64,000 nucleotides of DNA, taken from NCBI GenBank assembly GCA_944989445.1, contig CALYLW010000432.1:438169-502168 (forward strand). The letters are read 5' to 3'. The notes under the pieces were generated by a model, which had not been told where the DNA came from, did not search any database, and saw only the letters and a list, made by a program, of their open reading frames with translations. Positions 1-12,300 of the stretch are shown piece after piece (position 1 is the stretch's first letter; each line of letters opens with the position of its first letter). A program made the position numbers and the translations under genes. Source of the stretch: Ampullaceana balthica (taxonomy: Eukaryota > Mollusca > Gastropoda > Lymnaeidae).

Positions 1-106
1 AAAAATTTCTGATAATTTTAAGAAATATAATTTAAAGATGTTAAAAACTTTTGATAAAGCATGACGTATTTTCACATATAGAACTTTCAACAATCAAAGG
101 ATATGT

Positions 107-2486
107 TAACTTGGTACATACAACCGGACTTTTAAACGAATGGATGATGTATTGGCTCTACAACGTCTTTTAACTAACTTGGTACATACAACCGGACTTT
201 TAAACGAATGGATGATGTATTGGCTCTACAACGTCTTTTAACTAACTTGGTACATACAACCGGACTTTTAAACGAATGGATGATGTATTGGCTCTACAAC
301 GTCTTTTAACTAACTTGGTACATACAACCGGACTTTTAAACGAATGGATGATGTATTGGCTCTACAACGTCTTTTAACTAACTTGGTACATACAACCGGA
401 CTTTTAAACGAATGGATGATGTATTGGCTCTACAACGTCTTTTAACTAACTTGGTACATACAACCGGACTTTTAAACGAATGGATGATGTATTGGCTCTA
501 CAACGTCTTTTAACTAACTTGGTACATACAACCGGACTTTTAAACGAATGGATGATGTATTGGCTCTACAACGTCTTTTAACTAACTTGGTACATACAAC
601 CGGACTTTTAAACGAATGGATGATGTATTGGCTCTACAACGTCTTTTAACTGACTTGGTACATACAACCGGACTTTTAAACGAATGGATGATGTATTGGC
701 TCTACAACGTCTTTTAACTAACTTGGTACATACAACCGGACTTTTAAACGAATGGATGATGTATTGGCTCTACAACGTCTTTTAACTAACTTGGTACATA
801 CAACCGGACTTTTAAACGAATGGATGATGTATTGGCTCTACAACGTCTTTTAACTGACTTGGTACATACAACCGGACTTTTAAACGAATGGATGATGTAT
901 TGGCTCTACAACGTCTTTTAACTAACTTGGTACATACAACCGGACTTTTAAACGAATGGATGATGTATTGGCTCTACAACGTCTTTTAACTAACTTGGTA
1001 CATACAACCGGACTTTTAAACGAATGGATGATGTATTGGCTCTACAACGTCTTTTAACTAACTTGGTACATACAACCGGACTTTTAAACGAATGGATGAT
1101 GTATTGGCTCTACAACGTCTTTTAACTAACTTGGTACATACAACCGGACTTTTAAACGAATGGATGATGTATTGGCTCTACAACGTCTTTTAACTAACTT
1201 GGTACATACAACCGGACTTTTAAACGAATGGATGATGTATTGGCTCTACAACGTCTTTTAACTAACTTGGTACATACAACCGGACTTTTAAACGAATGGA
1301 TGATGTATTGGCTCTACAACGTCTTTTAACTAACTTGGTACATACAACCGGACTTTTAAACGAATGGATGATGTATTGGCTCTACAACGTCTTTTAACTG
1401 ACTTGGTACATACAACCGGACTTTTAAACGAATGGATGATGTATTGGCTCTACAACGTCTTTTAACTAACTTGGTACATACAACCGGACTTTTAAACGAA
1501 TGGATGATGTATTGGCTCTACAACGTCTTTTAACTAACTTGGTACATACAACCGGACTTTTAAACGAATGGATGATGTATTGGCTCTACAACGTCTTTTA
1601 ACTAACTTGGTACATACAACCGGACTTTTAAACGAATGGATGATGTATTGGCTCTACAACGTCTTTTAACTAACTTGGTACATACAACCGGACTTTTAAA
1701 CGAATGGATGATGTATTGGCTCTACAACGTCTTTTAACTAACTTGGTACATACAACCGGACTTTTAAACGAATGGATGATGTATTGGCTCTACAACGTCT
1801 TTTAACTAACTTGGTACATACAACCGGACTTTTAAACGAATGGATGATGTATTGGCTCTACAACGTCTTTTAACTAACTTGGTACATACAACCGGACTTT
1901 TAAACGAATGGATGATGTATTGGCTCTACAACGTCTTTTAACTAACTTGGTACATACAACCGGACTTTTAAACGAATGGATGATGTATTGGCTCTACAAC
2001 GTCTTTTAACTAACTTGGTACATACAACCGGACTTTTAAACGAATGGATGATGTATTGGCTCTACAACGTCTTTTAACTAACTTGGTACATACAACCGGA
2101 CTTTTAAACGAATGGATGATGTATTGGCTCTACAACGTCTTTTAACTAACTTGGTACATACAACCGGACTTTTAAACGAATGGATGATGTATTGGCTCTA
2201 CAACGTCTTTTAACTAACTTGGTACATACAACCGGACTTTTAAACGAATGGATGATGTATTGGCTCTACAACGTCTTTTAACTAACTTGGTACATACAAC
2301 CGGACTTTTAAACGAATGGATGATGTATTGGCTCTACAACGTCTTTTAACTAACTTGGTACATACAACCGGACTTTTAAACGAATGGATGATGTATTGGC
2401 TCTACAACGTCTTTTAACTAACTTGGTACATACAACCGGACTTTTAAACGAATGGATGATGTATTGGCTCTACAACGTCTTTTAAC
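107..2486. repeat. 68-bp satellite array, 35 copies
   Basis: Exactly 35 head-to-tail copies of a 68-bp unit that begins TAACTTGGTACATACAACCG. The copies are almost identical; the only variant I see is an A-to-G change in the fourth base of the TAACTAACTT junction, in copies 9, 12 and 20 (near 652, 856 and 1400). No long ORF runs through it. It lies in an intron of the glutamate receptor gene, upstream of the first exon seen here. Such uniformity implies recent expansion or ongoing homogenisation. Confidence 0.97.
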
Positions 2487-3197
2487 TGAAGTTGTTTCGA
2501 ATAGTTTAGATGAACCACTTACACAATTTTTACCTTTAAAATAAAACAACATGTTCTTAAAATAGCATTTTTCAACTTTTGTTTTAACAAATTTTGATCG
2601 GGGGGTGGGGTGGTGGGGGTAATAAATGACAAGCTCCCAGGTGAGAGGGGAATGGGACTGGTCGCGTCAACACAACGAGCGAGTTGCCTTAAAGAAACAA
2701 TTGTAAATAAATATCGACCTATGGGAACAACGGGAGGTAACTTTGTGGCCTAGTTTAGGAAGGAAAGACAGGCATTTGTAGTTAAAAGGCTGTATGCAGA
2801 CTTGCCTTGAATAATCGTACTACCAAATATGTATCTTAAAGCGATAATAAAATAATTGCAATATTTCATTTCTCTGAACAGTTTTAAAAAAATTCTCTCT
2901 TTAGGAAGCTTGACTTTCATTGTGGAGAGGGGGAAAGAGAGGGTGCTCTATTCCCAATCCCCCTGCACTGAGGCCGAATGAAATCTTTCCTTTATTTTTT
3001 TAAAATATACCATATAGACTTTCTAGTTGATTCCTACTTATAAGGAACTGACCATCTCCCCAGCTCTCAGTCATTTCGGTGTATCACCAAGTCTAAATCC
3101 GATACCAACAGCAAACTGAAACGCCTGGACACTGCTTATATTTTAATCTTATACAACCCCATTCCGCAGCTCTATCTATCTCTCTATCTCCCTGTAG
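2487..3197. other. Intron sequence, no gene
   Basis: Non-coding stretch between the satellite and the TM6/7 exon. It has a G-rich patch near 2598-2660 and ends in a pyrimidine-rich tract (about 3165-3195) and the acceptor CCTGTAG at 3191-3197. No other structure seen. Confidence 0.6.
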
Positions 3198-3380
3198 ACA
3201 CGAAATCTTCCCGAGAATTTTAACGAGGCGAAGTTCATCGGTTTCACCATGTACTCTACTTGCGTCATATGGCTAGGCTTCTTCCCCATCTACTTCGCTG
3301 GTCAGAGCAAAGAGATGACCCTCAGCATATCAGTGTCCTTGAGTGCAGCCATCGCACTCCTTCTGCTGTTTATGCCTAAG
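3198..3380 (+). CDS. mGluR exon: TM6-TM7
   Basis: Acceptor TGTAG at 3193-3197, donor AAG|GTAAAG at 3381. It is 183 nt, phase 0 at both ends, and encodes 61 residues starting [16 protein letters not shown]. Two hydrophobic segments are visible: [14 protein letters not shown] and [14 protein letters not shown]. Confidence 0.92.
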
Positions 3381-6300
3381 GTAAAGAAATTAAATCTACA
3401 CGTAAATCTTGATGATTGTTTATGGAATGATAAGACAATCTATAATTTAAACAAACATATGTGTTAAAGATATTTGGACAGAAAGGCTCAAAGACAGAAA
3501 GAAGGAAATTTTAAGAAATATATAGATAGATAAAGAGACAGCCAGACAGATATATTGATGGATTAGATAGAGAGATAGAAAGACAGACAAACAGACAGAA
3601 AGACAGACGGATGGATGGACAGACGGACGGATGACAAGATGGGTGGATTGATGGATGGATAGTTGGATAGATTGATATATGGATAGATATATAGATTGAT
3701 AGATTGAAAGATCGATATATGGATAGATAAATCTAAAGATAGATTGATAGATTGAAAGATCGATATATGGATATTTGTATGGACAGAAGGACCGACGGAC
3801 AGACAGACAGACGGGGGGAAGAATTGATGGATGGATAAAAAGGCAGATGATGGAATAATGGAAGGATGGATTGTTTTCACATCCTCGATTATTGGGGCAG
3901 AGTATAAGGGATTGATATTGAGTACTCTCCATTTTTTCATAAGAATTTCAGATCTTAGTGGGGTTTTTTGAGATAAATAGTGAATTTATTTTCTCTGGAT
4001 AAGTTTATCAAAAAGAACACGGCATTATTTAGCGCTGTGGTGTGTAATTTTGGACATGTTTACATGCTACACGACTTGTTTAATAGCAACAATTATTATG
4101 ATTCTTCGTTACACAGGTGTATGTGATAGTGTGGGTGCCTGAAAAGAACACAAGAGGGGCGTTCACAACATCTCGAGACGTAAGGTGTCACATAGGCTCC
4201 AAGTCTATGGCATCAGCTGACAGTGTTGATATCAAGTGAGTTGGTTTCATTAACACACATATTACACACCTTTAGGTCTTCTGAACGGATCTAGTAAACA
4301 CTTGAGTGATGTATTTATGTTGCTAAACTTCATGAACACAAATATTACACACCCTTAAGTCTTCCGAACGGATCTAGTAAACACTTCAGTGATGTTGGCA
4401 TGTTGCTAAACGTCAGGTTTAGATTTCATCACGGGCGCAGATGGTAGCAATGTTGCTACCCTTACGTGTTTAAAATTCATACACTAGTGTTCTTTTTTGG
4501 GCTATGAGTTTACAATAAAAAAATTAAGTTATATCCATCTTTTTCCTCAAAGGATTAACCTTAAACACCGAAAACCACAAGGTAACCCAAGGTGACCAAG
4601 GTAACCAAGGTAACACACACTACCTTCAGATGGGGTCAGGGGACATTTAATTAGACTACGATTTTCAATCTAAGAATGTTGGTGAACAATATGGGAATAA
4701 ATAGTCATCAGATTACTATCAGTTTATGACTTTTGAATGCATTTTTAAAATAAAAATAAAAACTTATTTAGAAAATAATTTGGGAGCACTCAATGAAATT
4801 TAAAAAAATTTAGTAGAAAGAGATTGGCAAATATATGCAAACATTTAAACCGCCCAAAATTGTGTGATAAAATCTATGTGGTGGGTATTTTGACTTTGAG
4901 ATTTTTGGAAAACTCCATTGAACTTTTACTGGTTAAATCAAAGCAGCGTAGTACAAATGTTGACTTTTTGACGAGGTTTGACAAATTGATAAAAGGGCAG
5001 AGGTTCTTCGGTGTCATCGTAAAAATGGTCAAGGAAAAGTTATATCAGTGGTTCTTAAACATTTTTCTTTGTCTCTGTGTTTTGTACTTTTACAAAATCT
5101 GAATTGTGGAGTGTCACTTCATTGTATAAGAATGTATAAGAAATACTTCTTAAAGTACTTGAGGCTCGTAGAGATTAGGACACAGTTTGAGACTAGACAC
5201 GGTTTGAGATTAGCACACCGTTTGGAGATTAGCACACCGTTTGGAGATTAGCACCGTTTGGAGATTAGCACACGTTTGGAGTTAGCACACCGTTTGGAGT
5301 AGCACACCGTTTGAGATTATGACACCGTTTGGAGTAGCACACCGTTTGGAGATTTGACACGTTTGGAGTTAGCACACGTTTGGAGATTAGCACACGTTTG
5401 GAGTTAGCACACCGTTTGGAGATTAGCACACGTTTGAGTTAGCACACGTTTGAGATTAGCACACCGTTTGGAGATTACCCACGTTTGGAGATGCACACCG
5501 TTTGGAGATTAGCACACCGTTTGGAGATTAGCACACCGTTTGGGATTAGCACACCGTTTGGAGATAATTCTAACATGTTCGGACATCTCTACTGGAAACG
5601 TTATCAACAATAATTAATTGAGTCGCTATTCTGATTTCTTATTGGGATAACATATCATTCAAGTAACTGTAAAGTTGAACCATGTACATGTAGCGACTGT
5701 GTTAGTGTAATTTTTTTTAATGGATGAAAATAAAAAGAATCTCTGAAATATCAATACAAAGTCTAAAACTTACAGCCGGAATCTATTTCCTGTTTGCAAT
5801 ATCTGAGGTGGCCAGTGTTCACATTTTTCTCCTCTTTTTAAGACAAGTAGTGTAACAGACAATATAACAAAACATCATGTACGTGTCATGATAATCAAAC
5901 ATTAAGTTTTTTAGTTCAGGCATTGAAAGTTGAAACATCCACTATTTAGTATGATTTAAGAGATTCTTTGTTAGAGCGATTATCGAGATTCAGTTCAAAG
6001 ACCAACGATCACAGGCGTAGTCACAATGGGGGTGGAGGGGAAAGATATAGAGTGAATGGGCACCTGACTGGTGGGTAGCTAATATCTTAATGTGTGGAGA
6101 AGTGGTCAATTGAATCGTGTGCCCCACTGCCAAATACACTAGATACGCCCCTGCCAGTGATGTAATGACCTTAACTTATGCCTGATAATCTCTCGTTCGA
6201 ATCACATTTTATCCGAAGAAAATCTACTAAGGGCCTAAAACAGGGGGTGGGAGCGTTGCAAAACAAATTAGTCAGCATAAAACGGACGCATTTCTGAGTG

Positions 6301-9300
6301 GAACCCACCGTCATGAATGATATTGAACGGACATCGATTTCCTCTTGATCTCCCGCCGATAGCCAAGACACTTCTCGTTGAGAATGGCCCCCGCATCTAA
6401 AGGCCCAGTACTCTGATTAATCACCCTACTCCAGAATCCGGTTGTGCTTCTTGAATTCTAGGGGCTCACGGCTGACCCTTTTGACCATTGGCCAAAACCG
6501 ATCGTCTGGGTGGTGTGAGGACGATGGGAGATAACCTCACACGACTTCCTGTTTATGGCACTTACTGTGTGCATTCTCTCCTCATTGTCCCTCCAATCTT
6601 TTCATCTTTAAAATTTCGTTGGACCGAGAAATCCGTGTTAAGTGGCATATCGTAATCCACCGCAGGTATGTTTCAAATATGACTGGGTAAAGACAAAATA
6701 GCAGTATAAAGAAGACATTGCAATTTTAAAAAGTTAATAAGGCTCAAGTATCCCCAAAATAAAAAAAAAGAATAATTTACACAAAAACGAGCGCCTACTT
6801 CTTCAATAGTGGATGTTTATAAACAAAACAAAAAATAATTATTCTTTAATTTCCATTTCTTTATAATAAACATAGGCTATTATTAGTTTGATTCTAAAAT
6901 TTCATCGTCAAATAAATGATTCAAGTTAATTAATCCTCACAAATGATGTCTTCTTAGTCATGATTTTATTTTCATTGTTTTCTAGTCAACATTAAGAGCA
7001 CTTTGGTAAATAAGAAATAGTTCACTGCACTGAAACTGCGTAGAAATAGTAACAACAAAAGACGCGATAGATATTGAATTGAATATGAATTTTCTTCAAC
7101 TTATAAAGATTTATAAGCACTCAGGAGACATTGTTATTTAAATTTTGGGGGAAGTCATGATCACGTGAGGAACAGATAAAACGTTAAACTGTTTAAACAC
7201 ACAACAACAAAAAATATTGAAAAAATTTATACTTACTTTCATCGACTTTATTTTAAGTGAGTACTAAGATGTAAAGAAGTAAATTTTTCATTACCAATAA
7301 TTTGAACTTTTTAAAATAAGATGAAAAAATAATAACAATTCTTAAACAAAATTTATAAAAAATATTTAGTAAAAAAATAATAATTAAATAATTTAAAATA
7401 ATAAAAATACAATTTTTAAAAAAAATATTAAAAAGCCATTGGTGCACAGTAAGTGTATTTAAAATAATTCTTTTGGAGGTAAACAATTTGATAACAATGG
7501 AAATATATTTATTGTTGCTTGAAAACAGATCATCAAACACCTTTTCAACATTATGTCTAGGTGTTATTTGCATTTGAGTTCACTTGACTCAAGCCATTGG
7601 AAGAAGGCTTAAGTAATTGAATTATTTAACTTATATATACAAATATAACTTGTAGAACTGCTTACAATCGATGATGAGATTAATTAGCATAAAGGGCGAT
7701 TCAGGGTTACGTCAGTCTGGTCACAACTGTCCACAATGCAATATGGCCTCAAGCGTAGCATTGCTGTACTTTTATGGTCAAGTGGCTTTAGTAACTAATC
7801 GAATCAGAGGGAGGCCATTTTTAGAAACATGCGCCCATACAAAACAAGTACACAAAATAATCTCTACTTCAAAATAAGGTACGAAGAAAACAAACAAGAG
7901 CAACTGGATTTTATATAACGTAATACACAAATATAACAACAGCAAATTTGAAATACATTTTTATAAGTCTTCTTTTTTAAAAACTGAAATTTGAACAATT
8001 AAAAAAAAATTATATTTTTTTTCCTCATAATAAGACGAGTAATCAAATTTTTAAAGGAAAAAAAATTGAAATACACTTGAAATTAGATTACTTAGATTAC
8101 TTAGATTACTTTGAGAGAAACGATAATTAATTCTGACCAGTTACCTGATGTAAAAGAAAATTTAAAACATCTTTCAAGGAAGTTAAAGAATAAAAATTCG
8201 AAAAACTTCGATCGTTTTTCTGTAAACACGAAGTTAAGAAAAAACAAATACACGAATAACAAAGCTGAAAATTTCTGCACATATTCTTATTTTTCAAGCT
8301 TGCGTAAGATTGTTGTACCAAAACAATGGTTAAAATATTAGACACAAGCTTTATGATCCACATTCACTTTTCGATAGAGTTGCATTTGTAGAAAAAAGAT
8401 GAATTCAGTTACAAGATTTGACCCGGATAAACTGACACACGAGCAAGGGTACAAAATTGTGATCGATTAAATGTGGACAAAAATATTTCTTTAGAGATGA
8501 TACAACGGTATGAAATGAAACACAGTAAGGTAAGATTAGAGGAGCGTATCAACATACATAACACGTTGGCAGCGTTAATTGAGTTCGTAAAGAAGAAACC
8601 TATAACCTACTTCTTAATTTGAAATGTAATCCGACGAAGTATTTGGATAGAATGGTTTTAATCAGGTTTAAGAAATCCGCTAAGAACCTTTGTGTACACG
8701 TATTAAGCTAGAAAAAAAAGAAGTGAAATAAAAAATATTTGAACGTTAATACTGAATCAAAACTAGTTGTGTAAATAACTTTAAAAGCACGCCAAGTGTT
8801 AAGCTGATAAACAGAAAGTAAAAAAACATGAACAAGTTTTATATAAGTGAGTGTCAGCGAACGAGATGTGGTTAGCCCCATAGAGGGGGCCCAAACTAAA
8901 TTTCCCATCAAGCCGATAGAACGTGTCACTCAGTAATTCTGTTATCAGTGAGATCGCCCCCATCAGAATCAGCCTCCAAAATAGATCTTCAGCTTTCGAC
9001 GGACGAGACTGGCAGGACAATAATTGGCTCGACTAAATATCCTAAAGAGCAGCCAGAAGTAATTTGGTTGACTAATGTCCAAAACAAGGCGTGGTCAGTG
9101 ATCAGGTCACCGCGAGGACTGACCGATCGTTAATATGGTATTTTCTGCTGATGCAAGGCGGAAGTGACGGTAAGGAGAGTAGGTTTGAAGATGGCCGACC
9201 ACACGTCAACAGGATGTCATTAGCATTGCACGGTCGCTGATTGGCTTTGTTTACTATGATAAAATCTGGAAATACGACAGTTTTAAATGAAAACAGAGGT

Positions 9301-12300
9301 CTGTCGCACAATATGTACAAATACTTTTTAGCCGTCCAACGGCACTTTTATCGAACGGATAAACCAATTAAAAATAGTTTTGAAAATCTAAACATTGCAA
9401 TCATTACAGACGGAGATTAACGATTTGATCTGGGTTTTTTCGCATTTCGCCGAGGTATCCACACCATTTCAAACTTTTTGTTTCAATATACTAAACCAAT
9501 TTGTATTATTTCTTCACAATATCACTCTTCAAATAATTAAAAACTGCACGAAAAATTGTTTACATAGAAGTAATTTCCCTCCATTATGTCATTTGAGATT
9601 CACTGTACACCAGTAATTATTGTCAAAAAATTGACATATTTAGGGTAATATTATTAGTTGCAAATGGAGGATTATATTTTATTTTTCTGTCCATTCTTGA
9701 TAACTTTTGCGGACCGGCGGCGGATGGCCCACAGCACCGGTCCGTGGACCACCACTTTGAGAAGCACTGCTGTACACTACTCTGACCATCTTACACCATC
9801 CCCATCTTGCCCCATCACCATCTTGACACCACAAAGCCCATCCTGCTGTGATGATGTTTCCCTCCATCTCAATCGTGGCATGTCTCTAACACCAAGGAAA
9901 CTTAATTTCCAAAGCTCTTTCCAGCGCGGCACAACATTCCATTTGGGCTTGTGGCACGGCTAACTACATTTGTCTCTTAACAACATCACCTTGACCCTAA
10001 CCACTCCCGTCTGTCACCGGCCCATCTAGCGACAGGGACCTAGTGTAGAGACAGCAGCAGTGACCTGCTGTAAAGACAAGGGCAGGGAACTTCTAGAGAT
10101 ACAACATGTACCTTTGTTAGATAAAACAACATGGACGTGCTCAAAATACAACATCCAGCTAAAGACACAACAACATCAAGCTAAAGACAAAACAACATCA
10201 AGCTATAGACACAACAACATCAAGCTATAGACACAACAACATCAAGCTATATACACAACACTATCCAGCTATAGACACAACAACATCAAGCTATATACAC
10301 AACACTATCCAGCTATAGACACAACAACATCAAGCTATATACACAACACTATCCAGCTATAGACACAACAACATCAAGCTATAGACACAACAACATCAAG
10401 CTAAAGACACACCACTATCCAGCTATAAACGCAACAACATCAAGCTATATACACAACAGTATCCAGCTATAGACACAACAACATCAAGCTATAGACACAA
10501 CAACATCAAGCTAAAGACACAACACTATCCCGCTATAGACACAACAACATCAAGCTATATACACAACACTATCCAGCTATAGACACAACAACATCAAGCT
10601 ATAGACACAACAACATCAAGCTAAAGACACACCACTATCCAGCTATAAACGCAACAACATCAAGCTATATACACAACAGTATCCAGCTATAGACACAACA
10701 ACATCAAGCTATAGACACAACAACATCAAGCTAAAGACACAACACTATCCCGCTATAGACACAACACTATCCAGTTATAGACACAACGACAGCTAGCAAT
10801 AGACAATAATTGCTAATTGGTCAATGACCCCAATGATATTGATATAACCTTTATTTTGTTTGCCTCCTGCCTATTAATAATGTCCTATAAGGTTTTCTAA
10901 AAACGTATCGCTTAGTCCCATAAGTATTTCAAGTATATAGCAAAGAATTGGGTCATGAATTAAAATAAAAAATCCTGAAAAATGTATTTATTGTCATACT
11001 GAATTAATCTTTTAGGATAAGCTTATAGAAGGGTTATTTTACGTATACAAAGGACTATCTTGAGATTATTTATATTTTTACCTGTAGTTTAGTACTATTT
11101 TTTTTGAACGAAAAGTTTCACAAAATCACATCTTTAATAAAAAAAAGAAAGGAAAATGGATAAAACTACCACTAAACTTTGCGAAATGAGCGAAAGCGCT
11201 AGCGGAAAGTAAACATCAACTTTTCCGACGGACGACTAAATCTTCTCTCACGCTATGAACAAGTTCTACTTTGTATGATATCATTACTAAACACAGCCCT
11301 ATCGAGGCACGCTTCACCGCGCCTCAGGGTTAGAGGCAAGGCGCGTATTAGCGCGCTTTAGGTCATTTTAAGCTAAATTAAGCAATACACTATAGAATAT
11401 AGTTGACGTCATTGAAATGGGATTTTTAAACCACATTGAGTACGTCAAAAAATCTTTCTAGACTCAAAATCATTTCAATTTTAGTCACACATGTCCGCCC
11501 AACATCAATTTTATAATTTGATTAATTAGCCAGAATTACAAACCTGTATAGAATCTAAAGGTTACACATCTCTGTTTTTTATCGCCCCCAACAAGGACTT
11601 TAAAAAAGAGAACAAACCAAAACGCTACCCACGAGTCATCGGGAATTAGATCATTAGAAAGCCGTATAAACAATGTGAACTTTTATGTATGTACTACTAT
11701 AACATCTGATCGTTACTACCATAACAAATTGATTAAATCTACTGCTATAATTGATAAATACTGAAACATCAGAACTACATTACACAAGTCTCGTGTTTTA
11801 TCTCATCATGCTGTTGCCTCTTACAGCTTCCACTCGAACAAGCAAATTATTAATGTACCACAGGAAATTGCAAATGAAATTTTTACCTTCAAAAGAACAA
11901 ATGTTATGACTCATTAAAATATAATTACCGCCATTCATTTTTTAATATTATTTTATTTTAATTTACATCAAGGGAGAGCAGCACATTTGAGAATTTGTTT
12001 AAATCAGAAAAGGGACATAACCGAAATTGGAAACAGAAATCTTTGGACGAGAAACGACTGAGGTAAGTGTGACCAACTCTAGAGACACTTCTGGGCAATT
12101 GTGGACTAGAGATGCATCGGGGAAAATTGTAGACTCCAGATTCCTCTGGTCAGTTGTGGTCAAACATCGATGTGGATTAAAAAGGATGTAAATATTGCCG
12201 TCTTTGTTTCTTAGTCCCAGCTTCTCAGTTGCTGTAACGCTGAGCACTAACACATGTTTCGTTCATGGGGCACTACAACACCATATGTAATACTTGTCAG

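Noticed and set aside
3447..3940. Two minus-strand ORFs of 125-161 codons
   Set aside because: They translate the GATA/GACA microsatellite into SIYQSI-type low complexity, inside an mGluR intron.
11290..11345. Possible tRNA-like or hairpin RNA in a GC-rich patch
   Set aside because: No box A/box B pair or cloverleaf could be drawn.
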